From the NCBI RefSeq assembly GCF_003716325.1, contig NZ_RDSR01000010.1:43675-107674 (forward strand): a stretch of DNA of 64,000 nt, read 5' to 3'. The notes beneath the pieces are model-generated. The model did no database searches. It was given only the letters and a program-made list of their open reading frames with translations, and had not been told where the DNA came from. A program made the position numbers and the translations under genes. The DNA is from Cryobacterium tepidiphilum (GTDB lineage: Bacteria; Actinomycetota; Actinomycetes; Actinomycetales; Microbacteriaceae). Positions 25,768-33,730 of the stretch are shown piece after piece. Numbering within the stretch: position 1 is the first letter of the stretch; every line of letters begins with the position of its first letter.

Positions 25768-26398
25768 GGCCCGCGCCGGGCGCCTTCGGCTCGTGTCGCC
25801 GAACACGCAGCACCCGGAACCCCTTCTTGGTCGCGGCGCGGCTGACCCCGAACCCGTCGTCCAGAACCGACTCCAGCCAGCGCTGCAGCGAGTCGGCGCC
25901 CAGATTGCGCTGCACGACGAGCCACGCATCAGAGCCGGCGGACAACCGCGGCAGCCACGTGCGCATCAGGGAATGCAGCTCCTCCTTGCCGACCCGGATC
26001 GGCGGGTTGGACCAGATCCCACGGAACCGGACGTCGTCGGGAACATCCTTGGCCAGCACGGCGTTCACGTTGCCGAGGCCGAGCCGCGCGGCGTTCCGCC
26101 GAACGAGGTCGAGTGCACGCTCGTTGACGTCGACCGCCCAGACGGTGGCGTGGGGCGCGGCCAGCGCCAGGTGCAGGCTGATCGGTCCCCAGCCGCAGCC
26201 GAGGTCGAGGAAGTCTCCACTCGGCGGCGGCTCCGGGACGTTGTCCAGGAGCACCTGCGTGCCGGTGTCGATGTGGTCCGGGCTGAAGATGCCGTTCGCG
26301 GTCGTCAGCGCATAGGCGTGGCCCGCGATGGTGATGCTGATCTCCCGCAGCTTCAGTTCACTCTCGGGTGCCGCGGAGAAATAGTGATCGGAAGCCAT
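25754..26398 (-). CDS. RsmC-like SAM-dependent methyltransferase
   Basis: Class I methyltransferase of 214 residues of the MTS family, related to the 16S rRNA guanine-N2 methyltransferase RsmC. SAM-binding motif I is LDLGCGWG (64-71). The catalytic NPPIR (131-135) and [10 protein letters not shown] follow, as in Rsm[17 protein letters not shown] resembles the usual lead-in. It lacks the N-terminal pseudo-domain of the E. coli enzyme, as do many single-domain members. Target is probably rRNA but unproven. The mRNA looks leaderless from 26398. Confidence 0.88.
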   Translation of the reverse strand: MASDHYFSAAPESELKLREISITIAGHAYALTTANGIFSPDHIDTGTQVLLDNVPEPPPSGDFLDLGCGWGPISLHLALAAPHATVWAVDVNERALDLVRRNAARLGLGNVNAVLAKDVPDDVRFRGIWSNPPIRVGKEELHSLMRTWLPRLSAGSDAWLVVQRNLGADSLQRWLESVLDDGFGVSRAATKKGFRVLRVRRHEPKAPGAGLSRD

Positions 26399-26404
26399 AG
26401 AGGG

Positions 26405-26410
26405 AATTTA
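26405..26410 (-). promoter_or_regulatory. -10 element (TAAATT) of the RsmC-like gene
   Basis: On the minus strand TAAATT ends 6 nt before the ATG at 26398. Confidence 0.5.
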
Positions 26411-26426
26411 TCCGAGTTGGAGGAAC

Positions 26427-26432
26427 TAGGGT
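26427..26432 (+). promoter_or_regulatory. -10 element (TAGGGT), leaderless hflX start
   Basis: TAGGGT ends 7 nt before the hflX ATG at 26440. It lies back to back with the RsmC-like promoter in a 41-bp gap. Confidence 0.5.
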
Positions 26433-26439
26433 TAAAGCA

Positions 26440-27978
26440 ATGATCGAACCAACCGCGCCCGAGGGCGACGACGTCGTGGCGCGGGTGTTGGCCAGCGCCG
26501 ACTCCCGTGCGTCAGGGTATGCGCTCTTCGGCGGACCGGCCGCCGCACTGCAGCCCGCATCCGGCCCCGCACACCGCCGTCCGCCGGACGCCGGGCACGA
26601 CGGTGAACAGTTCGACCTCGACGACCGCAACGCGCTTCGACGCGTCGCCGGCCTCTCCACCGAGCTGCAGGACGTCACCGAGGTCGAGTACCGGCAACTC
26701 CGGCTCGAGAACGTCATCCTGATCGGCGTGTATTCGCAGGGCACCGCGACGGATGCCGAGAACTCGCTCCGGGAGCTGGCCGCGCTGGCGGAGACCGCCG
26801 GCGCCACGGTGCTCGACGGACTCCTGCAGCGGCGCCCGCACCCCGACCCCAGCACGTACCTCGGCAAGGGCAAGGCCGCGGAGCTCGCCGGCCTGGTACA
26901 GGCGCTCGGCGCCGACACCGTCGTCGCCGACACGGAACTGGCCCCGAGCCAGCGGCGTGCCCTCGAAGACGTCGTGAAGGTGAAGGTCATCGACCGCACC
27001 GCCGTCATCCTCGACATCTTCAGCCAGCACGCCAAGAGCCGTGAGGGCAAGGCGCAGGTCGAACTCGCGCAGCTCGAATACCTTCTCCCACGCCTGCGCG
27101 GCTGGGGCGAATCCATGTCCCGCCAGGCCGGTGGCCAGGTCGGCGGGGCGGGAGCCGGCATGGGCTCCCGCGGCCCCGGTGAGACGAAGATCGAGCTGGA
27201 CCGCCGCCGCATCCACACCCGCATGGCGAAGCTGCGCAAGCAGATCGCCGAGATGAAGCCGGCACGCGAGGCGAAGCGGGCCAACCGGCGGCGCAACGCC
27301 GTGCCGTCGGTCGCGATCGCCGGCTACACGAACGCCGGCAAGTCGAGCCTGCTCAACCGCATCACGAAGGCCGGCGTGCTGGTGGAGAACGCCCTGTTCG
27401 CCACCCTCGACGCCACGGTGCGGAAGTCGGCGACCGACGACGGCCGCCTGTACACGCTCACCGACACGGTCGGATTCGTCCGCAACCTGCCGCACCAGCT
27501 GGTCGAAGCCTTCCGGTCCACGCTGGAAGAGGTCGCGGACTCGGACGTCATCGTGCACGTCGTGGACGGATCGCACCCGGACCCGGGCAGCCAGCTCGCC
27601 ACCGTGCGCGATGTCATCGGCGAGGTCGGCGCCCGCGGCATCCCCGAGATCGTGGTCTTCAACAAGAGCGACCTCATCGCCGACGACGACCGCCTGGTGT
27701 TGCGAGGACTCGAGCCCCGGGCCATCTTCGCCTCAGCGCGCACCGGGGAGGGCATCGATGAGCTGCTGGCGGTCATCGCCGAACTGCTGCCCAGCCCCCG
27801 CATCGAGCTGGACCTGCTGGTGCCCTACGAGCGCGGCGACCTCATCGCGGCGCTCCACGAGCAGGGGAAGGTCCTCTCCACCGAGTACGCCGAAACGGGC
27901 ACGCTCGTGACCGCCCTCGTCACCGAGGCGATCGAGGCGCAGTTCGCCGACTTCGTGATCACCGGCGGCCGCGACTAG
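26440..27978 (+). CDS. hflX: Ribosome-associated GTPase HflX
   Basis: GTPase that binds the 50S subunit and splits stalled ribosomes under stress. The 512-residue protein has the HflX N-terminal domain (about 80-270, with RPHPDPSTYLGKGKAAEL and the glycine-rich GAGMGSRGPGETKIELDRR), then the G domain: G1 GYTNAGKS (295-302), DTVGFVRNLP and the NKSD of VFNKSDL. The first 70 residues are a variable extension. Convergent with lexA. Confidence 0.95.
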   Translation: MIEPTAPEGDDVVARVLASADSRASGYALFGGPAAALQPASGPAHRRPPDAGHDGEQFDLDDRNALRRVAGLSTELQDVTEVEYRQLRLENVILIGVYSQGTATDAENSLRELAALAETAGATVLDGLLQRRPHPDPSTYLGKGKAAELAGLVQALGADTVVADTELAPSQRRALEDVVKVKVIDRTAVILDIFSQHAKSREGKAQVELAQLEYLLPRLRGWGESMSRQAGGQVGGAGAGMGSRGPGETKIELDRRRIHTRMAKLRKQIAEMKPAREAKRANRRRNAVPSVAIAGYTNAGKSSLLNRITKAGVLVENALFATLDATVRKSATDDGRLYTLTDTVGFVRNLPHQLVEAFRSTLEEVADSDVIVHVVDGSHPDPGSQLATVRDVIGEVGARGIPEIVVFNKSDLIADDDRLVLRGLEPRAIFASARTGEGIDELLAVIAELLPSPRIELDLLVPYERGDLIAALHEQGKVLSTEYAETGTLVTALVTEAIEAQFADFVITGGRD

Positions 27979-28067
27979 AAGCGCCGGCCGGGTCGACTAC
28001 GGGGCCGGAACACCCGGGCGGGGACCGTGACGAGCGGACTTCGTGCCTTCGTTGCGCCGGGAAAGGT

Positions 28068-28126
28068 GCGTTCTCCGCGAGTCACCGGGGGAATGGGCGG
28101 ATCTTCGCGTGAGTTGCGGAGAACGC
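28068..28126. repeat. Interrupted 11-bp perfect inverted repeat between hflX and lexA
   Basis: GCGTTCTCCGC (28068-28078) and GCGGAGAACGC (28116-28126) are exact complements; imperfect pairing continues inward (gcgagtcac / gcgtgagttgc). It lies in a 259-bp gap between convergent genes and could be a terminator or a dispersed intergenic repeat. I see nothing else in the gap. Confidence 0.55.
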
Positions 28127-28237
28127 GGCGCGGCCTGAACGGTGCCGGTCCCCGGGCTGTCGGTGTGGCGGCGCGGTGAGGCTACGAGCCCGCTGCGGAA
28201 CGGGGTTCTTGTCCAGTGTCCCGTCCGGCCGGCCCGG

Positions 28238-28960
28238 CTACACCGCGCGCAGTACGGAGACGACCTTGCCGAGGATCTCCGCGTAGTCGCCGACGATCGG
28301 TTCGAAGTTGGTGTTGCGGGGGAGCAGCCAGGTGTGCCCGTCGCGCTGGCGGAACACCTTCACCGTCGCCTCATTGTCGAGCATGGCGGCCACGATCTCG
28401 CCGTTCTCCGCCGTCTTCTGCGCACGCACCACGACCCAGTCGCCGTCGAGGATCGCCGCGTCGATCATCGATTCCCCGACGACCTTGAGCATGAACAGCT
28501 CTCCCTTGCCCACGATTTGGCGGGGGAGAGGGAAGACCTCGTCGATCTGCTGCTCCGCGGTGATCGGGATGCCGGCGGCGATGCGCCCGACGAGGGGCAC
28601 CATGGCGGCGTCACCGATCTGCGCGCCCGTCTGGAAGCGCTCCGGGTCGCTCTCGGCGTCGTCGGTCACCGTCGTCGGTAGTTCGATGAGCACCTCGAGG
28701 GCGCGCGGCCGGTTGGGGTCCCGGCGCAGGTAGCCGCTCAGCTGCAGCTGGTTGAGCTGGTGGGTGACGCTGGAGAGGGAGGCCAGGCCCACGGCGTCGC
28801 CGATCTCGCGCATGCTCGGCGGATAGCCGCGCTGGGAGACCGACCGCTGGATGAAATCGAGGATCTGGCGTTGCTTCTCGCTCAGGCTCTTGCGCCGCCT
28901 CGTGCGTCGCTTCTCGCCCCCGCGCGTGCCATCCGCTGATCCCGTGTCCGCCTGCGCCAT
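28238..28960 (-). CDS. lexA: SOS repressor LexA
   Basis: Represses DNA-damage genes until RecA stimulates its self-cleavage. The 240-residue protein has a winged helix (about 28-90: [33 protein letters not shown]), the scissile A129-G130 in GRIAAGIP, the nucleophile S164 in VGESMIDA, and the general base K201 in ATVKVF. I chose the ATG at 28960, preceded by GAGGGG; an upstream in-frame ATG at 29110 would add 50 unlikely residues. It is divergent from the LysM gene with a candidate SOS box between them. Confidence 0.96.
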   Translation of the reverse strand: MAQADTGSADGTRGGEKRRTRRRKSLSEKQRQILDFIQRSVSQRGYPPSMREIGDAVGLASLSSVTHQLNQLQLSGYLRRDPNRPRALEVLIELPTTVTDDAESDPERFQTGAQIGDAAMVPLVGRIAAGIPITAEQQIDEVFPLPRQIVGKGELFMLKVVGESMIDAAILDGDWVVVRAQKTAENGEIVAAMLDNEATVKVFRQRDGHTWLLPRNTNFEPIVGDYAEILGKVVSVLRAV

Positions 28961-29146
28961 CTCTCGCCCCTCTGCTCCCGCTCCGCGCCGGCCTGGCGCC
29001 GCACTGTTCCGCGGCGGCCGGGGGAATGTCGGTGGTGTCTGATTGTCTTCAACCGGACACTCGAAACTGTATCCCTCGCACCACGCGCAGGCAAACGTTT
29101 CTTCGAGCAAGTCGCAATCGGTTTTGCAGAAAAGCCGGTTCTGCTC

Positions 29147-29175
29147 TTGATTGTTCGAAAACTAGTAGGTATGTT
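29147..29175 (+). promoter_or_regulatory. Promoter of the LysM (SOS) gene
   Basis: TTGATT (29147-29152) and TATGTT (29170-29175) with a 17-nt spacer, followed at once by the SOS box. The leader to the ATG at 29240 is about 60 nt and contains AGGAGG. Confidence 0.6.
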
Positions 29176-29191
29176 CGGAACAGAAGTTCTA
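29176..29191. promoter_or_regulatory. Candidate SOS box shared by lexA and the LysM gene
   Basis: CGGAACAGAAGTTCTA carries GAAC-N4-GTTC, the core of the actinobacterial LexA site. It lies just after the -10 of the LysM gene and in the lexA upstream region, so LexA bound here would block both. Confidence 0.65.
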
Positions 29192-29239
29192 GCCGCTCGG
29201 AGGAGCGTTCGAGCTTCGTCGTTGATCAGGAGGTTCGAC

Positions 29240-29611
29240 ATGAACGCATCGACCCAGGCGCCCGCACAGGCAGCACCGGCCACCCGGCTGCGCCTGACCC
29301 GGCGTGGCCGCATCGTCTTCACCGCGATGGCCGCACTGCCGCTGGCTGCAGGCGCCCTCGCGCTCGCCGTGAACGGCGGCGTCGCCGCCGCAGGGGAGCG
29401 CGGGCCGGGGCAGTCCTTCGAGTACCTGACCATCGCTGCGGGCCAGTCCCTCTGGCAGGTCGCCGAAGACGTCGCTCCCACCGACGACCCCCGCGACGTC
29501 ATCGCTGCGATCGTCGACCTGAACCGCCTCACGAGCGAGGCCGTGCAACCGGGGCAGCGCATCGCGCTCCCGGCGGGATTGGAGCAGCACGCCGGTACGA
29601 TTGACGGGTGA
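29240..29611 (+). CDS. LysM-domain membrane protein, SOS cell-division inhibitor type
   Basis: A protein of 123 residues: basic cytoplasmic N-terminus, one membrane helix (about 25-47), and one extracellular LysM domain (about 60-112: YLTIAAGQSLWQVAEDV to LQ/PAGL-like end QPGQRIALPAG). A LysM gene divergent from lexA is the position of YneA in Bacillus, Rv2719c (ChiZ) in Mycobacterium and DivS in Corynebacterium, which delay division after DNA damage. A promoter plus SOS box precedes it. Its TGA overlaps the hisC GTG. Assignment rests on architecture and position. Confidence 0.85.
   Translation: MNASTQAPAQAAPATRLRLTRRGRIVFTAMAALPLAAGALALAVNGGVAAAGERGPGQSFEYLTIAAGQSLWQVAEDVAPTDDPRDVIAAIVDLNRLTSEAVQPGQRIALPAGLEQHAGTIDG
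29596..29601 (+). promoter_or_regulatory. -10 element (TACGAT), leaderless hisC start
   Basis: TACGAT, inside the LysM coding sequence, ends 6 nt before the hisC GTG at 29608. Confidence 0.45.
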
Positions 29612-30738
29612 CCAGCCTCGACGACCTCCCCCTCCGCAGCGACCTCCGCGGATTGAGCCCCTACGGCGCTCCCCAGAAGCGAGTGCCGGTCGCGCTGAAC
29701 GTCAACGAGAACTCCCACCCCATCCCGGAGCCGGTCGCCCACGACATCGTGGCGTCGCTCGCCCGGGCCGTGCTCTCCCTCAACCGCTACCCCGACCGGG
29801 AGTTCACCGGCCTGCGCGGTGCCCTCGCACAGTACCTCGGGCACGGCCTGCGCGCCGAGAACATCTGGGCGGCGAACGGCTCCAACGAAGTCCTCCAGCA
29901 GGTGCTGCAGGCCTTCGGCGGCCCCGGGCGTTCCCTCCTCGGGTTCGTCCCCACCTACTCGATGTACCCGATCCTCGCCTCCGGCACCGGCACGCGATGG
30001 ATCGCCGGCACCCGCGACGCGGACTTCGAACTCTCGCCCGCCACCGCGGCGGAACAGGTCCGCCGGGCGAAGGCCGACATCGTCTTCCTCTGCGCTCCCA
30101 ACAACCCCACGGGCACCCCGCTGTCGCTCGAGACCATCACGGCTGTGTACGACGCCACCGACGGGATCGTCATCGTCGACGAGGCCTACGCGGAGTTCGC
30201 CCCCGACGGCGCACCGACGGCGCTCACCCTGCTGCCGGGCCGACCCCGGCTCGCCGTCTCCCGCACGATGAGCAAGGCCTTCGCCTTCGCGGGCGCGCGC
30301 GTCGGCTACCTCGCGGCCGACCCCGTCTTCACCGACGCCCTGCGCCTGGTGCGGCTGCCGTATCACCTGTCCGCGCTGACGCAGGCGGCAGCGGTGGCGG
30401 CGCTCGCACACACCGCCGAGATGCTCGCGATGGTCGACGACATCCGCGGGCAGCGCGATCGCATCGAACAGGAGCTGCCGGGACTCGGCTACCGGCCTTA
30501 CCGCAGCGGCAGCAACTTCGTGCTCTTCGGCGGCGTCGACGACCCGCAGGCCACATTCGAGGCCCTGCTGGCCGAGGGCGTGCTGATCCGTGACGTCGGC
30601 ATCCCCGGCCACCTCCGGGTGAGCGCCGGAACGGAAGCCGAGACCAGTGCCTTCCTCGGCGCGCTCGCCCGGGTCGGCCGCGCCGGTTCTGTGGCCGCGC
30701 CGGGCGGCGCCGGCGAGGCGAATAAGCTGGTGCCATGA
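29608..30738 (+). CDS. hisC: Histidinol-phosphate aminotransferase
   Basis: PLP enzyme converting imidazole acetol phosphate to histidinol phosphate. It has 376 residues, with the PLP lysine K223 in [17 protein letters not shown], and also [23 protein letters not shown] and [10 protein letters not shown]. It has a GTG start overlapping the preceding LysM gene by GTGA, and ends with an ATGA overlap to hisB. The absence of hisD in the window means the usual hisD-hisC pair is split here. Confidence 0.95.
   Translation: MTSLDDLPLRSDLRGLSPYGAPQKRVPVALNVNENSHPIPEPVAHDIVASLARAVLSLNRYPDREFTGLRGALAQYLGHGLRAENIWAANGSNEVLQQVLQAFGGPGRSLLGFVPTYSMYPILASGTGTRWIAGTRDADFELSPATAAEQVRRAKADIVFLCAPNNPTGTPLSLETITAVYDATDGIVIVDEAYAEFAPDGAPTALTLLPGRPRLAVSRTMSKAFAFAGARVGYLAADPVFTDALRLVRLPYHLSALTQAAAVAALAHTAEMLAMVDDIRGQRDRIEQELPGLGYRPYRSGSNFVLFGGVDDPQATFEALLAEGVLIRDVGIPGHLRVSAGTEAETSAFLGALARVGRAGSVAAPGGAGEANKLVP
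30723..30728 (+). promoter_or_regulatory. Internal -10 element (TAAGCT) before hisB
   Basis: TAAGCT, inside the end of hisC, ends 6 nt before the hisB ATG at 30735; an internal leaderless start is possible. Confidence 0.45.
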
Positions 30739-31358
30739 GCACTCCCGCAACGGATCCCGGCGCTCGCGTCGCCCACGTGAGGCGCGAGACCAGTGAGTCG
30801 AGCATCGACCTCAGCCTGAACCTCGACGGCTCCGGTGTCATCGACGTCGACACGTCCGTGCCGTTCTTCGACCACCTCCTGACCGCCTTCGCCAAGCACT
30901 CGCTCACCGACCTGACCGTGCGCGCGCGCGGCGACGTCGAGATCGACGTGCACCACACCGTCGAAGACGTCGGCATCGTCCTCGGCCAGGCGATCCGCAG
31001 CGCCCTCGGCGACAAGTCCGGCATCTCGCGCTACGGCGACGCGCTCGTGCCCCTCGATGAGGCGCTCGTGCAGGCGGTCGTCGACATTTCCGGGCGCCCG
31101 TACCTCGTGCACCGGGGCGAACCCGACGGCTTTGAGTTCCACCTCATCGGCGGCCACTTCACCGGGTCCATGGTGCGCCACCTGTTCGAGGCCATCGCCT
31201 ACAACGCAGCACTCACCGTGCACGTGACCGTGGTCGGCGGCCGCGACCCGCACCACATCGCGGAGGCCGAGTTCAAGGCGTTCGCCCGGGCATTCCGGCA
31301 GGCCAAGGCCCTCGACCCGCTGGTCACCGGCGTGCCGTCCACCAAGGGCGCCCTGTGA
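30735..31358 (+). CDS. hisB: Imidazoleglycerol-phosphate dehydratase
   Basis: Manganese enzyme of the sixth histidine step, 207 residues. The metal-binding motifs are [28 protein letters not shown] and [18 protein letters not shown], with the second [17 protein letters not shown] near the end. It is monofunctional, lacking the histidinol phosphatase domain of the E. coli protein. Overlaps hisC and hisH by 4 nt each. Confidence 0.96.
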   Translation: MSTPATDPGARVAHVRRETSESSIDLSLNLDGSGVIDVDTSVPFFDHLLTAFAKHSLTDLTVRARGDVEIDVHHTVEDVGIVLGQAIRSALGDKSGISRYGDALVPLDEALVQAVVDISGRPYLVHRGEPDGFEFHLIGGHFTGSMVRHLFEAIAYNAALTVHVTVVGGRDPHHIAEAEFKAFARAFRQAKALDPLVTGVPSTKGAL

Positions 31359-31987
31359 CCAACGTCGTCGTCCTCGACTACGGCACCGGCAACATCCACT
31401 CGGCCGTCAAGGCCCTCGAGCTCGCCGGCGCCGACGTCACGCTGACCGGCGACCGCCGGAAGGCGCTGGAGGCGGACGGACTCGTCGTGCCCGGCGTGGG
31501 CTCGTTCAGCGCCGTGATGCAGGCGCTCACCGCGGTTCACGGCGATGACGTCATCGACCGCCGCCTGGCCGGCGACCGCCCCGTGCTCGGCATCTGCGTG
31601 GGCATGCAGGTCATGTTCGAGCGCGGCGTTGAGCGCGGCACCGACGCGGCGGGGCTCGGGGAGTGGCCCGGCACCGTCACTGAGCTTCGCGCGCCGATCC
31701 TCCCGCACATGGGCTGGAACACGGTCGCACCGGATCCCCGCTCCGTGCTTTTCCGGGGGCTCGAGGATGAGCGCTTCTACTTCGTGCACTCCTACGCGGC
31801 GCAGGAGTGGACCCTCGACGTGATCCCGCCGTTCCCGGAGCCGCGCCTCACCTGGGCGGAACACGGTGTGCCCTTCCTCGCTGCCGTCGAGAACGGCCCG
31901 CTCTCGGCGACACAGTTCCACCCGGAGAAATCGGGCGAGGCCGGAATCCGGCTGCTGGCGAATTGGCTGGATTCGCTTCACGAGTAG
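31355..31987 (+). CDS. hisH: Imidazole glycerol phosphate synthase, glutaminase subunit
   Basis: Class I glutamine amidotransferase that feeds ammonia to HisF. The 210-residue protein has nucleophile C81 in GICVGMQ and the pair H189/E191 in QFHPEKSG. Oxyanion region VPGVGSF is at 45-51. GTG start inside the hisB stop. Its partner hisF is not in this window; instead hisA and sseB follow. Confidence 0.95.
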   Translation: MTNVVVLDYGTGNIHSAVKALELAGADVTLTGDRRKALEADGLVVPGVGSFSAVMQALTAVHGDDVIDRRLAGDRPVLGICVGMQVMFERGVERGTDAAGLGEWPGTVTELRAPILPHMGWNTVAPDPRSVLFRGLEDERFYFVHSYAAQEWTLDVIPPFPEPRLTWAEHGVPFLAAVENGPLSATQFHPEKSGEAGIRLLANWLDSLHE

Positions 31988-32041
31988 TATCGAGTGTTTG
32001 TCACGGCCGGAAGGCCGGCGCCCTACCGATCAAGGACAATC

Positions 32042-32788
32042 ATGAGCGAGTTCAACAACACCCCGCGGCTGGTACTGTTCCCGGCCGTCGACGTCGCCGG
32101 AGGCAAGGCCGTGCGCCTGACCCAGGGGGCTGTCGGCACCGAGACCAGCTATGGGGACCCGGTCGACGCCGCCGAGGACTGGGCGGCGCAGGGCGCCGAG
32201 TGGATCCACCTCGTCGACCTCGATGCGGCGTTCGGCCGGGGCAACAACACCGGTGTGCTCAAGAAGGTCATCCGGCAGGTGCGCGGGGTCAACGTCGAAC
32301 TCTCCGGGGGCATCCGCGACGATGCCTCCCTGGAGGCGGCGCTCGGCACGGGCGTGAAGCGCATCAACCTCGGTACGGCTGCCCTGGAGAACCCGGAGTG
32401 GGCCGCGAGCGTCATCGCCCGCTACGGGGAGACCATCGCCGTGGGACTGGACGTACGCGGGACCACCCTCGCCGCCCGGGGCTGGACGCGCGACGGCGGG
32501 GACCTCTGGCAGGTGATGGACCGCCTGGAGGACGCCGGCTGCGCGCGGTACGTGGTGACCGACGTCACCAAGGACGGCACGCTGCAGGGACCGAACCTCG
32601 ATCTGCTCCGCCAGGTGATGGAACGCACCCGCCGCCCGGTCGTCGCCTCGGGCGGCATCTCGAGCCTCGACGACCTCGTCGCGTTGCGGGAGCTCGTTCC
32701 GCTCGGCCTCGAAGGCGCGATCGTGGGCAAGGCCCTCTACACGGGCGCGTTCACGCTCGCCGAGGCGCTGGATGTCTCCGGCTCGTAA
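32042..32788 (+). CDS. priA: Phosphoribosyl isomerase A (HisA/TrpF bifunctional type)
   Basis: TIM-barrel isomerase of 248 residues for ProFAR in histidine synthesis; in actinobacteria this enzyme (PriA) usually also isomerises PRA in tryptophan synthesis. The catalytic aspartate D17 is in [14 protein letters not shown], and the second acid lies in [15 protein letters not shown] (172-186). The phosphate loop is SGGIRDD. I chose the ATG at 32042 (AAGGACAATC upstream); an in-frame GTG at 31994 lies too close to the hisH stop. sseB overlaps its end by 17 nt. Confidence 0.94.
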   Translation: MSEFNNTPRLVLFPAVDVAGGKAVRLTQGAVGTETSYGDPVDAAEDWAAQGAEWIHLVDLDAAFGRGNNTGVLKKVIRQVRGVNVELSGGIRDDASLEAALGTGVKRINLGTAALENPEWAASVIARYGETIAVGLDVRGTTLAARGWTRDGGDLWQVMDRLEDAGCARYVVTDVTKDGTLQGPNLDLLRQVMERTRRPVVASGGISSLDDLVALRELVPLGLEGAIVGKALYTGAFTLAEALDVSGS

Positions 32789-33575
32789 CCTCGGCTCCAG
32801 CGGCGACAAGCCCGGGGGCGCGGCCGACTCGGCCGGGCAACCGTGGGCGGGGCGCGCGTTCGACCCCAACCCGAGCACCGACGACGACGGCGCCGCCTCG
32901 CCACAGCTGCGCGAGGCGCTCGACCGCTTCCGCAACCGTGACGCCGGAGAGGAGACGGTCGTCGACGCGGTGCGCACCGCCCGGCTGCTCATCCCCCTGG
33001 TCGCCGAACTGGGCGAGGGCGGAGAGGGTGACCACGGGCTCGCGATCGACAAGAGCCAGGAGCTCTCCATCATCACCGTCGCCGGGCCCGACGGGCGCCG
33101 CGTCCTTCCCGTGTTCTCCTCGGCCGAGGCGATGGCGTCCTGGGATGCCGCCGCGCGCCCGGTGCCCGCGGACGGCGTGCGGGTGGCATTGGCCGCCGCC
33201 CAGGACAACACCGACCTCGTCATCCTCGACCCGACCTCGGAGCGCGAGTTCCTCATCCGTCGCCCCGCACTCTGGGCCATCGCGCAATCGGCGCCCTGGA
33301 CGCCGAGCTATGCGAGCCGAACGGTTGCGCGGGCGTTCGAGGAGTCGATCGGCACGGAATTGTCGGTTCTCGGCGTCTCCCTGGCGGCGGGGGACCCGGA
33401 CGCGCGCATGGCGGGACCCGAACTCGTCGTGCGTCTCGAGCTCGTCACGGGCCTCACGCAGGCAGAACTGGACGCGACGCTGTCGCGGCTCGCCGCGCGC
33501 TGGTCGGCGAACGACGCCATCGCCACGGGGGTCGACTCGCTTCGGGTTCAGCTGGTCGGCTCCGCACCCGTTTAG
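32772..33575 (+). CDS. SseB-domain protein
   Basis: Protein of 267 residues with an SseB N-terminal domain at about 35-175: [49 protein letters not shown] and [19 protein letters not shown] text. Function in actinobacteria is unknown; the domain is named after enhanced serine sensitivity in E. coli. The second half resembles a small alpha/beta domain. It overlaps hisA by 17 nt, so it belongs to the his transcript, a linkage seen in related genomes where it replaces impA. Confidence 0.85.
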   Translation: MSPARNLGSSGDKPGGAADSAGQPWAGRAFDPNPSTDDDGAASPQLREALDRFRNRDAGEETVVDAVRTARLLIPLVAELGEGGEGDHGLAIDKSQELSIITVAGPDGRRVLPVFSSAEAMASWDAAARPVPADGVRVALAAAQDNTDLVILDPTSEREFLIRRPALWAIAQSAPWTPSYASRTVARAFEESIGTELSVLGVSLAAGDPDARMAGPELVVRLELVTGLTQAELDATLSRLAARWSANDAIATGVDSLRVQLVGSAPV

Positions 33576-33592
33576 CAGCACGACCGGCACGC

Positions 33593-33606
33593 GTCAACCA
33601 GTTGAC
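33593..33606. promoter_or_regulatory. Inverted repeat overlapping the kinase -35
   Basis: GTCAAC-CA-GTTGAC, a symmetric site whose right half is part of the TTGACA box. A regulator bound here would compete with RNA polymerase. Confidence 0.4.
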
Positions 33607-33633
33607 AGAAATTGCTGCCTCACGAATGATAAT
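33602..33633 (+). promoter_or_regulatory. Candidate promoter of the kinase-GAF gene
   Basis: A consensus TTGACA (33602-33607) is followed by an AT-rich -10 region (AATGATAATAG, from 33625). AATGAT gives a 17-nt spacer and GATAAT a 20-nt spacer, so the exact -10 is uncertain. Confidence 0.5.
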
Positions 33634-33655
33634 AGAGAGAGAACGGTTACTCTCT
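33634..33655 (+). terminator. AGAGAG/CTCTCT hairpin
   Basis: AGAGAG, an 8-nt loop, CTCTCT and then TTTCC. It would lie in the first bases of the kinase mRNA or could end the sseB transcript. Weak. Confidence 0.3.
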
Positions 33656-33730
33656 TTCCTGATAGCCGCGTGACGACGAACTGCTGCGACTGCGGCGGGA
33701 AGACTGGTGCCATCCGTGACGGAGTCCCTC

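Noticed and set aside
28882..30750. 622-codon antisense frame over the LysM gene and hisC
   Set aside because: Composition artefact; the LysM gene and hisC have promoters and conserved motifs.
33634..33655. AGAGAG/CTCTCT hairpin as a true intrinsic terminator
   Set aside because: The 6-bp stem and short T-run are weak and the position falls within the presumed kinase transcript; kept only as low confidence.
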